Program-made: the position numbers and the translations under genes
Notes under the pieces: model-generated
Seen by the model: only the letters and a program-made list of their open reading frames with translations
Told to the model about the DNA's origin: nothing
Database searches by the model: none
Shown: one piece after another, positions 5,316 through 11,902 of the stretch
Layout of the letters: the number at the start of each line of letters is the position of its first letter
How positions within the stretch are numbered: position 1 is the first letter of the stretch
Origin: a bacterium
Lineage (GTDB): Bacteria; Patescibacteriota; Minisyncoccia; Phycocordibacterales; JAKEFN01
Assembly (NCBI GenBank): GCA_022616085.1
Contig: JAKEFN010000035.1
Coordinates: forward strand, 1 to 15,813
DNA length: 15,813 nucleotides
Direction of reading: 5' to 3'

Positions 5316-7325
5316 ATGAATGAAACGGCAAAGAACATATTGCTGTGGATCGTCATAGCAATAGTGTTAATGCTTGTATTCAATAACTTCGGGCCGAATA
5401 TCGCTCGCGGACCGACCACTATGGAGTACTCGGAGTTCATCGGCAATGTGAAGCATGGCCGGATACAAAAAGTAATTTTTGCGGAAGAGAACCGTAAAAT
5501 TTTCGTTGAAGCGGTCGACAGAAAAAAGTTCTTAGTGATCAATCCCGAGAACCTCAATACAGGGCCGCTTATGACCGAATTGTTAAACAGTAACGTCACC
5601 ATCGATGCCGAACTCCCCAAAGAGCAAAGCATGATTATGGAGATCTTCATTTCGTGGTTTCCCATGCTTCTACTTATTGGGGTGTGGATTTTTTTCATGC
5701 GGCAAATGGCGCCGGGAGGCAAAGGCCAGCTTAATTTCGGCAAGAGCAAGGCGAAGCTTCTCGGCGAGGACAAAGTAAAAGTGACTTTTGCGGATGTCGC
5801 GGGTTGCGATGAAGCAAAGGAAGAAGTCACCGAGATTGTCGAATTTTTAAGAGATCCCGCGCAGTTTACAAAACTCGGCGGCAAGGCGCCTCGCGGTATT
5901 CTTATGATCGGATCACCAGGCACCGGAAAAACGCTTCTCGCGCGAGCAATTGCGGGAGAAGCAAAAGTGCCGTTTTTTACAATTTCGGGTTCCGACTTCG
6001 TTGAAATGTTCGTCGGCGTTGGCGCTTCACGTGTGCGCGACATGTTCGAGCAGGCGAAGAAAAACGCCCCGTGCATCGTTTTTATTGATGAAATTGACGC
6101 CGTAGGTCGCCATAGAGGATCAGGTTTCGGTGGAGGACATGATGAGCGGGAGCAGACGTTAAATCAGCTTCTGGTGGAAATGGACGGCTTTGAAGGTAAT
6201 GAAGGTATTACCATCATAGCCGCGACCAACAGGCCTGACGTCCTTGACCCAGCGCTTTTACGACCCGGACGATTTGACCGACAGGTCGTAATTCCCCTTC
6301 CCGATATCCTCGGAAGGGATCAAATACTCAAGGTCCATATTAAAAAAATACTTTGTGCAGAAGATGTAAAGACCATGCAAATTGCCCGCGGCACGCCCGG
6401 ATTTTCCGGAGCCGATCTTGCGAACCTTGTCAATGAAGCGGCTCTTATGTCAGCCCGCGCAAAAAAAACAAAGGTTGACTTTGGTGCTCTTGAGAAGGCG
6501 AAAGATAAAATTCTCATGGGCGTGGAACGGAAAACCATGGTGATAAGCGATGAAGAGAAAAAAATTACCGCCTATCACGAAGCGGGGCATTGCATCGTGG
6601 GGCGCTCGATTCCCTGCCACGATCCGGTATACAAAGTTTCCATCATTCCCCGCGGACGCGCTCTTGGGGTGACTATGTTTCTCCCCGAAAGAGACCCTTT
6701 AAGCATGTCGCGGGAAAAATTGGAAGCTCAAATCGCGTCGCTGTACGGAGGCCGTATCGCCGAAGAACTTATCTTTGGTGAAGCTAAGGTTACGACCGGG
6801 GCCTCCAATGATATAGAACGGGCGACGAAACTTGTCCAAGGAATGGTCCTTGATTGGGGATTGTCTCCACCGAACCCAGACGGCAAGAAAGAAGCGCCAA
6901 GAAAATTTGCCGCTGAGGAAGGGGACGCCCTCTTTCTCAAGGGCCTCGGGAAAAGCCGTCAAACGCTTTCACCGAGGACGGAGCAGGAATTAGAGGACAA
7001 AATGAAGTATATCCTCAATACCCAATTTAGACGGGCAATGGAAATTCTTGAAGAGGACGACATGAAGAAACTTCATGCAATGGCGGAAGCTCTCATCAAA
7101 TATGAGACCATAGGAGAACAGCAGATAAGCCAAGTCATGGAGGGACGTCCGGTAACGGCACCTGAGCGGTGGACCGAGGATCAGGCGAAGGAGGCGGCCG
7201 AAGCTCTTGAGGAAGAAGAAAGAGCGAAGAACCCTCCCCCGCCGGCTCCTGAAGCCGACGGCGCCTTGAAGGGCATCGTCGTCGCTCGAAAGGACGGCAA
7301 GAAGCCGGCAAAGTTTGAAGCGTAG
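5316..7325 (+). CDS. ftsH: ATP-dependent zinc metalloprotease FtsH
   Basis: FtsH is a membrane-anchored hexameric AAA+ protease that extracts and degrades membrane and regulatory proteins. This copy is 669 aa from ATG 5316. It has TM1 (about 7-26), an extracytoplasmic domain (27-107), TM2 (about 108-128), Walker A GSPGTGKT (199-206, Ser in place of the usual second Pro), the pore MFVGVG (231-236), Walker B IVFIDE (254-259), arginine fingers in LLRPGRFDR (Arg316, Arg319), the protease motif HEAGH (421-425) and the third zinc ligand Asp499 in SNDIERAT. The C-terminus is an acidic, then Pro-rich tail (PPPPAPEADG). AAGGAGGT at 5302-5309 lies 7 nt from ATG 5316 and 4 nt from ATG 5313; either may be used. 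The frame is open to a TTG at 5274, upstream of the Shine-Dalgarno, which I reject. It appears monocistronic. Confidence 0.97.
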   Translation: MNETAKNILLWIVIAIVLMLVFNNFGPNIARGPTTMEYSEFIGNVKHGRIQKVIFAEENRKIFVEAVDRKKFLVINPENLNTGPLMTELLNSNVTIDAELPKEQSMIMEIFISWFPMLLLIGVWIFFMRQMAPGGKGQLNFGKSKAKLLGEDKVKVTFADVAGCDEAKEEVTEIVEFLRDPAQFTKLGGKAPRGILMIGSPGTGKTLLARAIAGEAKVPFFTISGSDFVEMFVGVGASRVRDMFEQAKKNAPCIVFIDEIDAVGRHRGSGFGGGHDEREQTLNQLLVEMDGFEGNEGITIIAATNRPDVLDPALLRPGRFDRQVVIPLPDILGRDQILKVHIKKILCAEDVKTMQIARGTPGFSGADLANLVNEAALMSARAKKTKVDFGALEKAKDKILMGVERKTMVISDEEKKITAYHEAGHCIVGRSIPCHDPVYKVSIIPRGRALGVTMFLPERDPLSMSREKLEAQIASLYGGRIAEELIFGEAKVTTGASNDIERATKLVQGMVLDWGLSPPNPDGKKEAPRKFAAEEGDALFLKGLGKSRQTLSPRTEQELEDKMKYILNTQFRRAMEILEEDDMKKLHAMAEALIKYETIGEQQISQVMEGRPVTAPERWTEDQAKEAAEALEEEERAKNPPPPAPEADGALKGIVVARKDGKKPAKFEA

Positions 7326-7337
7326 CGATTGCATAAC

Positions 7338-7363
7338 GCCGCCCCTACTTGGGCGGCTTTTTT
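7338..7363 (+). terminator. Intrinsic terminator of ftsH
   Basis: GCCGCCC (7338-7344) and GGGCGGC (7351-7357) form a GC-only stem around a 6-nt loop, followed directly by TTTTTT. It lies 12 nt after the ftsH stop. Confidence 0.93.
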
Positions 7364-7392
7364 ATTGCTACAAAATTATATACAAGTCAATA

Positions 7393-7420
7393 TTTACAAA
7401 ATTTTCAGCCATGCTACATT
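7393..7420 (+). promoter_or_regulatory. Promoter of the 83-aa membrane protein
   Basis: TTTACA (7393-7398), 16 nt, then TACATT (7415-7420) preceded by TGC, an extended -10. A start near 7427 gives a leader of about 55 nt. Confidence 0.5.
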
Positions 7421-7481
7421 CATACCGATTTGTCCGCATGACAGGCAAAGGTCTTTCACACAAAAAAAGAGGTGCAAAAAT

Positions 7482-7733
7482 ATGACCGGTGCCGAAACTG
7501 CGGTCGCTGTTGCGGCTGGAACATTTCTTGGACTGACTGCGTGGTGGTGGGTTGGCGTACTGTTGGTCTTCGGATCGATGTATTATATTGTTGAGAAAGA
7601 AGAAGCATATTGGGGCTTGGGATTAATTATTACATTTTTACTTGCGTTGTCGCTATTGGGGAATGTCCCCGTATTCGCCACCCTTTCCCTATTCATAAAA
7701 AATACAAACCGGCGCACAACGCCCGTTTTTTAA
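7482..7733 (+). CDS. Small integral membrane protein, 83 aa (hypothetical)
   Basis: This 83-aa protein begins MTGAETAVAVAAG and has about two to three membrane segments: residues 5-32 (two short passes or one long one around TAWWWVGVLL) and 43-70 (YWGLGLIITFLLALSLLG). Between them is a short acidic loop (VEKEEAYW), and it ends in a basic tail (KNTNRRTTPVF). The frame is open much further upstream, but GAGGTG lies 7 nt before ATG 7482 and the upstream part crosses the ftsH terminator, so 7482 is the start. No family is recognised. It is bracketed by the ftsH terminator and a hairpin, so it is probably a single-gene unit. Confidence 0.6.
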   Translation: MTGAETAVAVAAGTFLGLTAWWWVGVLLVFGSMYYIVEKEEAYWGLGLIITFLLALSLLGNVPVFATLSLFIKNTNRRTTPVF

Positions 7734-7736
7734 AAT

Positions 7737-7765
7737 TAACTCTAGACTTCGTAAGTCTAGAGTTA
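7737..7765. repeat. Perfect 13-bp inverted repeat after the 83-aa gene
   Basis: TAACTCTAGACTT (7737-7749) and its exact reverse complement (7753-7765) enclose CGT. It starts 4 nt after the stop codon and has no T-tract on the plus side, so it looks like a 3' stabilising hairpin or a protein site, not a canonical terminator. Confidence 0.7.
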
Positions 7766-7837
7766 GCTTATGCACAGGATGCTGCCGTATGCTTGGATTG
7801 TCAATCTTGAGTGATTCCAAACTATTGAACCATCACG

Positions 7838-7981
7838 AATTACGAGCTTGGTAAATAATACGATTTCGTCATTCCCGCGAAAGCGGGAATCCAGTATTTT
7901 ACAAAACATTCTCTGGACCCCCGCTTTCGCGGGGAAGACGCAAAACGTTTGTTTTATTCATTATTCACCAAGCTCAATTAC
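7838..7981. mobile_element. MITE-like element with 6-bp target duplication
   Basis: Terminal inverted repeats GAGCTTGGTAAATAAT (7844-7859) and ATTATTCACCAAGCTC (7960-7975) match at 15 of 16 positions. They are flanked on the outside by the direct repeat AATTAC (7838-7843 and 7976-7981), as expected of a target-site duplication. Inside are two 28-bp inverted copies (7867-7894 and 7913-7940, 24 of 28 identical), each itself a hairpin with core CCCGCGAAAGCGGG. The element of 132 bp has no coding capacity. The region 7766-8115 holds nothing else except a promoter for the next gene. Confidence 0.75.
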
Positions 7982-7987
7982 GATTGT

Positions 7988-8016
7988 TTGACAAATTAAT
8001 GTTTCCTTGATTTACT
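7988..8016 (+). promoter_or_regulatory. Promoter of the 154-aa gene
   Basis: A perfect TTGACA (7988-7993) is followed after 17 nt by TTTACT (8011-8016, 4 of 6). It starts 7 nt outside the MITE-like element. The leader would be about 93 nt, with a CCCGC/GCGGG pairing and a TTCCTT/AAGGAA pairing before the Shine-Dalgarno. Confidence 0.5.
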
Positions 8017-8115
8017 GTTAATCAAATTCCCGCTTGTTGTGGGCGGGTGGCTCTTTCGGGAGTAACGGGGTTTTGTTTCCTTCCCCTTTAAGGAATGTTC
8101 TTTGAGGAGGTCGTT

Positions 8116-8580
8116 ATGGCCCCAGGTCCAAGTCCAGACATGATGGCATATACGCGCGACGAAGTCCCGCCGGAAGTACAAAAGATTTTAGGACAGCGTA
8201 GGCTTGATGCCGAGCACAATTATAAAAATCATAAATATAAAAATCATAAATATGAGTACGCTCGGATTATATGCGGAAAAGAACCTTATAAGCATCGCGA
8301 TATCACCGACGGTCCGTCAAATGAGAAGCTCTTTGATGCCTTGCGGCTTCAAAAAGAGAACCGGGAACTACAATTCACTGTATGTTTTAATACTTCATTC
8401 GGCTCTCGACGAGTGCATAACTTGATATTTACCGTCGCAGGTGCCATCGCGGAAAACGACAGCGGAACAGAGTGGACACTCTTCCTATACGACCAACTGG
8501 AACATTTCGATCAGAAAAATTTAGTGGGATCTTATAATACCGTAAGCCGTAAAGGATGGGTGAGACCGTTTGATCTTTAA
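8116..8580 (+). CDS. Hypothetical protein, 154 aa, with in-frame repeat
   Basis: A soluble protein of 154 aa with no signal peptide or membrane segment. The N-terminal third is polar and helical (RDEVPPEVQKILGQRRLDAEHN) and contains a perfect tandem YKNHK-YKNHK (36-45) encoded by an exact 15-bp duplication. The rest looks like a compact alpha/beta domain (LQFTVCFNTSF, VHNLIFTVAGAIA, EWTLFLYDQLEHF) ending GWVRPFDL. I do not recognise the family. The start at 8116 is set by GAGGAGGT ending 4 nt upstream; an in-frame ATG at 8095 lies before that site. It has its own promoter and a good terminator, so it is a single-gene unit. Confidence 0.65.
   Translation: MAPGPSPDMMAYTRDEVPPEVQKILGQRRLDAEHNYKNHKYKNHKYEYARIICGKEPYKHRDITDGPSNEKLFDALRLQKENRELQFTVCFNTSFGSRRVHNLIFTVAGAIAENDSGTEWTLFLYDQLEHFDQKNLVGSYNTVSRKGWVRPFDL
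8221..8250 (+). repeat. Tandem duplication of 15 bp
   Basis: TATAAAAATCATAAA occurs twice, back to back and without change, inside the 154-aa gene, adding YKNHK in frame. Confidence 0.9.
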
Positions 8581-8601
8581 GACATAAGCCGCTTAGCAAA
8601 T

Positions 8602-8640
8602 CCGCTCGCGTGAATTTTAGGATTCCACGAGCGGTTTTTT
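8602..8640 (+). terminator. Intrinsic terminator of the 154-aa gene
   Basis: CCGCTCG (8602-8608) pairs with CGAGCGG (8628-8634), with further weak pairing inside, followed by TTTTTT (8635-8640). It begins 22 nt after the stop codon. Confidence 0.85.
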
Positions 8641-8711
8641 GTTTACACTCAAATTTTTTCATCACGATTTCAAAAAACTGATTCAACGAACATATATGTT
8701 TGCTCCGGAAA

Positions 8712-8793
8712 TGCAATTATCTGTGACGGTCGTCACAGATAATTGCACCAGGTGATGCAATGACTCCTCACGACCGTGAAGAGTCATTGCATC
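8712..8793. repeat. Pair of long hairpins with complementary loops
   Basis: Hairpin A (8712-8747) has a perfect 16-bp stem closing the tetraloop GGTC. Hairpin B (8754-8793) has an 18-bp stem with one mismatch closing the tetraloop GACC. Six bases separate them. The loops are reverse complements, and the apical octamers ACGGTCGT and ACGACCGT are too. Both stems have TGCAAT at the base. In hairpin B read on the other strand the layout matches A, with stem bases changed on both sides, so they look like inverted, co-varying copies. No T-tract follows on either strand. They lie 17 bp after the stop of the minus-strand synthetase-like gene. Confidence 0.7.
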
Positions 8794-8810
8794 CCTATAC
8801 TCCACATTTT

Positions 8811-9648
8811 TCACAAACTTGCAGACTCGAGACCAAGTGCCCGAATGAGCCGCGTCATGCCGATGCCCCCGCCGAAACGCGGGAAGAAATTAAGAGAGAG
8901 AAAATCCTGCAGTTCTCGCTCCACCCTGTCTTTACCGAATGCGTCATAGAGTGTTTTCGCATATTCCCCGCCGCTAATTGCGTGGAAGCGTTCATCCATT
9001 TCCCCTGCATCGGTGCTTCGTTCCGCGCTTCCGATGGTTTCCATGCCGTAGAGTATCACGTCAATTTTATTCGCGTGTTCCCCATTTTTTTTTCATATTC
9101 CAAAAGGGCGATGTTTTCTGCGGAAAAGTTTCAATAAATGTCACGGGGCTGAAATCGTCCTGCATTTGCAGTTCATGCGCGCTTGAGAGTTCCGAAACGC
9201 CATAGTGCTTCGCGAGCTCATCGTATGTCTTATGATAGGGCGAATCTTTGAATCCAAGGGCGGTCAGAAGCTCACGTTCCAGGGCGCGAAGATCATCCAT
9301 GGTGCCTCGCGATTCAAACTCAAACATAGGAAAAATAATATTGTGTCGTCCCGGGACCGGATTTTGTTCGTTCCGGAAGCTCGTGCTCACGCAGTATACG
9401 CCCGGAAGTTCAGGTCTCGTCAGAAGCTCATACTCAAGCCACATCTGTCCCGTCTGCGGCAGGGGCCATACTTCCCCCGCATAGGTGTAAGTTGCAATCG
9501 TAGAGGGGTCTTCGCACGCGGCAAGAATGCTCAAGCGATCTTGCGTATGCATCTCGACAAATCCCTTGCTTTGGAAAAAAGCGCGGAGCTTCTTTACCGC
9601 TTCGTCATACTCTTTTATATTTTTTGTCGCAATATAATTGTTGAACAT
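8811..9648 (-). pseudogene. Class II aaRS-like protein (AsnRS/AspRS or asparagine-synthetase type), frameshifted
   Basis: Two minus-strand frames (9648 to 9067, and the frame ending at 8811) join into one catalytic core of about 278 aa. Motif 2 is STSFRNEQNPVPGRH with IIFPMFEFE; then come SPVTFIETFPQKTSPFWNM, YGMETIGSAERS and motif 3 GGGIGMTRLIRAL. These are class II tRNA-synthetase motifs of the Asp/Asn/Lys group. There is no anticodon-binding domain, so charging tRNA alone is unlikely. The size resembles the archaeal-type asparagine synthetase derived from AspRS/AsnRS, though other aaRS paralogs are possible. The break is in a run of nine A (plus 9085-9093): with eight, the frame continues MKKNGEHANKIDVILYG. 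As given, frame one ends in KKKWGTRE and a stop. It may be a sequencing error, a slippage-rescued gene or a true pseudogene. Start ATG 9648; no Shine-Dalgarno is seen. Confidence 0.8.
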
Positions 9649-9670
9649 ATATATGTTTAAATGAGTTGAT

Positions 9671-9696
9671 AAAAAAATGCCCCCATTCTGTGGGGG
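9671..9696 (-). terminator. Intrinsic terminator (minus strand) after the peroxiredoxin gene
   Basis: CCCCCA (9680-9685) and TGGGGG (9691-9696) form a 6-bp stem; on the minus strand it is followed by CA and seven T. It lies 22 nt upstream of the synthetase-like start codon, so it insulates that gene from readthrough. Confidence 0.75.
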
Positions 9697-9712
9697 TTAA
9701 AAATTAAAAAAA

Positions 9713-9772
9713 CCAAAAAATGAAAAACCGTTTTTGAGAATCGCCTCTCGTATTCGGTTTTTTCTTTTTTGG
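9713..9772. terminator. AT-rich 18-bp inverted repeat, possibly a bidirectional terminator
   Basis: The arms at 9713-9730 and 9755-9772 match at 16 of 18 positions; each has CCG/CGG at the loop end and runs of A or T outside. A short GAG/CTC pairing lies in the 24-nt loop. The T-rich descending arm could end transcripts on both strands. Confidence 0.5.
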
Positions 9773-9820
9773 CTCAAATTGAAAATAGTGTAGCAATAAA
9801 AAAAAGCCCCTGCAAGAAAG

Positions 9821-9829
9821 TTATCCACA
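9821..9829 (+). other. Perfect DnaA-box sequence
   Basis: TTATCCACA matches the consensus DnaA box at all 9 positions, in the short gap after the peroxiredoxin stop. It stands alone: I see no cluster, no dnaA or dnaN gene and no AT-rich unwinding element tied to it, so it may be chance or a titration site. Confidence 0.35.
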
Positions 9830-9833
9830 GTAA

Positions 9834-10436
9834 CTATATTTTTCCTACCAAATCCATCCCTGGCTTTAAAGTCTTTTTGCCCGGTTCCCAGCTTGCGGGA
9901 CAGACTTGCCCGCCATGTTCGCGCACGAATTTTGCGGCTTGGAGTTTCCTTAAGAGCTCTTTCCCGCTCCGCCCTATGGAGTTATCGTGGATTTCGAGGG
10001 TTTTAATAACGAGATCAGGATCAATAATAAACGTGCCGCGGAGCGACTGCCCTTCGGCGCGAATAAGCGTTCCGAAGAGTTTAGAGAGTTCCCATGTCGT
10101 ATCCGCGATCATGGGGAATGCGATTTTTTTGATAGCTGGGGACGCATCGTGCCATGCCTTATGCGTGAAGACCGTGTCCGTGCTTACGGAAAAAACTTCC
10201 GCACCTTCTTTCTGAAAATTCGCGTATATGTCTGCCATTTCTTCAAGCTCTGTCGGGCAAATAAACGTAAAATCCGCGGGGTAAAAGAAAAAGATGAGCC
10301 ATTTTCCCTTGAAATCCGCAAGCGAAAGATTAGTCTCTTCGCCATTATAAAATGCCTTGAATTTGAGATCTGCGGGAAGCCTGTTCCCTACCGAAAGCGC
10401 CCCCGTCCGGCATCCGCACATATGTTCTTTTTCCAT
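9834..10436 (-). CDS. Typical 2-Cys peroxiredoxin (AhpC/Prx1 type)
   Basis: This 200-aa thiol peroxidase reduces hydrogen and organic peroxides in the cytoplasm. The peroxidatic motif FFYPADFTFICPTEL (50-64) gives Cys60. The resolving motif GGQVCPASWEPG (175-186) gives Cys179, which would form the intersubunit disulfide of typical 2-Cys enzymes. The thioredoxin-fold strand RGTFIIDPDLVI and the C-terminal KKTLKPG are present. The length is usual. The N-terminus carries an extra CxC (MCGC, Cys7 and Cys9), which is not part of the core family and might bind metal or act in thiol exchange. No ahpF or thioredoxin reductase lies nearby, so the reductant is unknown. It is divergent from miaA with 55 bp between starts. 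The start is an ATG without a strong Shine-Dalgarno. Confidence 0.95.
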   Translation of the reverse strand: MEKEHMCGCRTGALSVGNRLPADLKFKAFYNGEETNLSLADFKGKWLIFFFYPADFTFICPTELEEMADIYANFQKEGAEVFSVSTDTVFTHKAWHDASPAIKKIAFPMIADTTWELSKLFGTLIRAEGQSLRGTFIIDPDLVIKTLEIHDNSIGRSGKELLRKLQAAKFVREHGGQVCPASWEPGKKTLKPGMDLVGKI

Positions 10437-10479
10437 GGTCGTTTTTATTATTTAGAGTGGTAAATGAAGTAATATAGCG

Positions 10480-10485
10480 CATAAT
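10480..10485 (+). promoter_or_regulatory. -10 element of miaA (possibly leaderless)
   Basis: CATAAT (5 of 6) ends 6 nt before the ATG at 10492, and no Shine-Dalgarno lies between. No convincing -35 is seen, so the call is tentative. Confidence 0.35.
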
Positions 10486-10491
10486 ATCACA

Positions 10492-11436
10492 ATGGCGGCA
10501 AAAATAAAACTTATAGTAATTCTCGGCCCTACGGCGAGCGGAAAGTCATCTCTTGCGGTGGAACTTGCGCGGGAATTCGGCGGCGAAGTCGTGTCTGCCG
10601 ATTCACGGCAGGTTTATAAAGGACTCGACATTGGAACCGGAAAAATAAAAAAACGCGAGATGCAGGGTGTCCCCCACCACCTCATTGACATTGCTTTGCC
10701 CAAACGGCAACTCTCTGTCTCGGAATACAAAAAGCGCGCTGACAAAACGATAGAAGATATTGCGCGGAGGGGAAAAGTTCCTATTCTCTGCGGCGGCACG
10801 GGATTCTATATTGATGCGGTTGCCGAAGGCATTGTATTTCCGGAAGTTCTCCCGAATCCCCTCCTCCGAAAAAAACTTGCTGAAAAGAAACCGGATGAAC
10901 TATTCGTTATGCTCCAGAAACTTGATCCCCGCCGCGCAAAAACGATTGAAAAAAATAACCCGCGCCGTCTTATCCGCGCCATCGAGATCGCCCGTGCGCT
11001 CGGAAATGTGCCGGAACTCAAAAAGAGCGCCCCAAAATACAACGCGCTTTATATAGGAATCGCCCCTGACACCGAAACGCTCTGCAACAATATCCATGCG
11101 CGGCTTCTCGCCCGCATGAAAAAAGGAATGATCGCCGAAGCAAAACGTCTCCACGAACAAGGGCTTTCATGGAAGCGAATGGAGGAACTTGGTCTTGAAT
11201 ACCGTTATCTTTCGAGGCATCTTCGGGGAATGCTCGCAAAAGAAGAAATGCAGGAAAAACTTGAAACCGAAATCCAGAGATATGCAAAAAGGCAGATGGT
11301 GTGGTTCAAAAGAAACAAAAAAATCAAATGGTTCAAACCAAATGAAGCCGCAGAAATCAAAAAAGAAACGGGCTCTTTTCTTGAAAAGTTATCAACACCT
11401 CACATTCCCCTGCAAACAAGGCTGCTTTATACTTAA
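10492..11436 (+). CDS. miaA: tRNA dimethylallyltransferase
   Basis: MiaA transfers the dimethylallyl group from DMAPP to N6 of A37 in tRNAs that read codons starting with U, the first step to ms2i6A. The 314-aa protein shows the P-loop GPTASGKSS (12-20), the SADSRQVYKGLDIGTGK segment with general base Asp37, VPHHLIDI (60-67), PILCGGTGFYI (97-107) with Thr103, the NNPRRLIRAIEIARALG helix after the tRNA-binding insertion, and the C-terminal RYAKRQMVWFKR motif. The length matches the family. No miaB lies in the window. Translation seems to begin at ATG 10492 without a Shine-Dalgarno. The 37-nt gap to the next gene on the same strand has no clear terminator, so readthrough is possible. Confidence 0.96.
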   Translation: MAAKIKLIVILGPTASGKSSLAVELAREFGGEVVSADSRQVYKGLDIGTGKIKKREMQGVPHHLIDIALPKRQLSVSEYKKRADKTIEDIARRGKVPILCGGTGFYIDAVAEGIVFPEVLPNPLLRKKLAEKKPDELFVMLQKLDPRRAKTIEKNNPRRLIRAIEIARALGNVPELKKSAPKYNALYIGIAPDTETLCNNIHARLLARMKKGMIAEAKRLHEQGLSWKRMEELGLEYRYLSRHLRGMLAKEEMQEKLETEIQRYAKRQMVWFKRNKKIKWFKPNEAAEIKKETGSFLEKLSTPHIPLQTRLLYT

Positions 11437-11473
11437 TAGAGGTCGAGTTTTAATAAAATTCTTTTAACTTCCT

Positions 11474-11839
11474 ATGAGCAAGACATTAGCTGTCGTATTT
11501 GGTGTCATTTTTGTCATTGTCGGACTGCTCGGATTCGTATCAAATCCAATTGTTGGAATGGGGGCGTTCTTCGAAACGAATCTCCTGCACGACCTCGTCC
11601 ATCTCGTAGTCGGCCTCATTCTTCTCGGAGTCGGACTCTGGCAGGTTTCCGCAGTTGGGATGACGATGAAGATACTCGGCGTCATCTATCTCCTCCTTGC
11701 GGTAATCGGGTTCGCGCTTGTGCCGGAAAGCGGGATGCTTCTCGGTATCGTTTCAGTAAACGGAGCGGATCATATTCTTCATATTGTGCTTGGTGTTGTG
11801 CTTCTTATTGCGGGATTCCAGGCTGATAAAAAAATGTAA
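11474..11839 (+). CDS. DUF4383-like four-helix membrane protein
   Basis: A 121-aa very hydrophobic protein with four predicted membrane segments (about 5-25, 38-57, 64-83, 99-117). The second and fourth begin with similar histidine motifs, NLLHDLVHLVVG (36-47) and GADHILHIVLG (97-107), which suggests an internal duplication. This His-containing two-hairpin pattern matches the DUF4383 family as I remember it; the function is unknown, and the histidines could bind metal or heme. No Shine-Dalgarno is seen; TTTAAC lies 5 nt before the ATG, so it may be leaderless or co-transcribed with miaA. A long hairpin terminator follows. Confidence 0.7.
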   Translation: MSKTLAVVFGVIFVIVGLLGFVSNPIVGMGAFFETNLLHDLVHLVVGLILLGVGLWQVSAVGMTMKILGVIYLLLAVIGFALVPESGMLLGIVSVNGADHILHIVLGVVLLIAGFQADKKM

Positions 11840-11869
11840 AAAGCAATGCCGCTTTTATGGCACGGGTGG

Positions 11870-11902
11870 CAAAAATCTCGAATTTTTCGGGATTTTTGTT
11901 TT
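11870..11902 (+). terminator. Terminator between the DUF4383-like gene and convergent pgi
   Basis: CAAAAATCTCGAA (11870-11882) pairs over 13 positions (one G-U) with TTCGGGATTTTTG (11886-11898) around TTT, followed by TTTT. The tail overlaps the pgi stop codon (11901-11903). The T-rich arm also occurs on the minus strand, so it may work both ways. Confidence 0.75.

Noticed and set aside
5285..6076. A 263-aa minus-strand reading frame
   Set aside because: It is fully antisense to ftsH, which is certain from its motifs; no promoter or ribosome-binding site supports it.
7329..7481. N-terminal extension of the 83-aa membrane protein
   Set aside because: The extension would be translated from the ftsH terminator, while a good GAGGTG site fits ATG 7482.
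7867..7940. Two 28-bp repeats separated by 18 bp as a minimal CRISPR
   Set aside because: The copies are inverted, not direct, the spacer is too short, and they lie inside terminal inverted repeats with a target duplication.
8688..9658. Palindromes AACATATATGTT and AACATATATATGTT flanking the synthetase-like gene as element ends
   Set aside because: They differ in length, consist mostly of AT repeats, and one contains the gene's own start codon; chance is a sufficient explanation.
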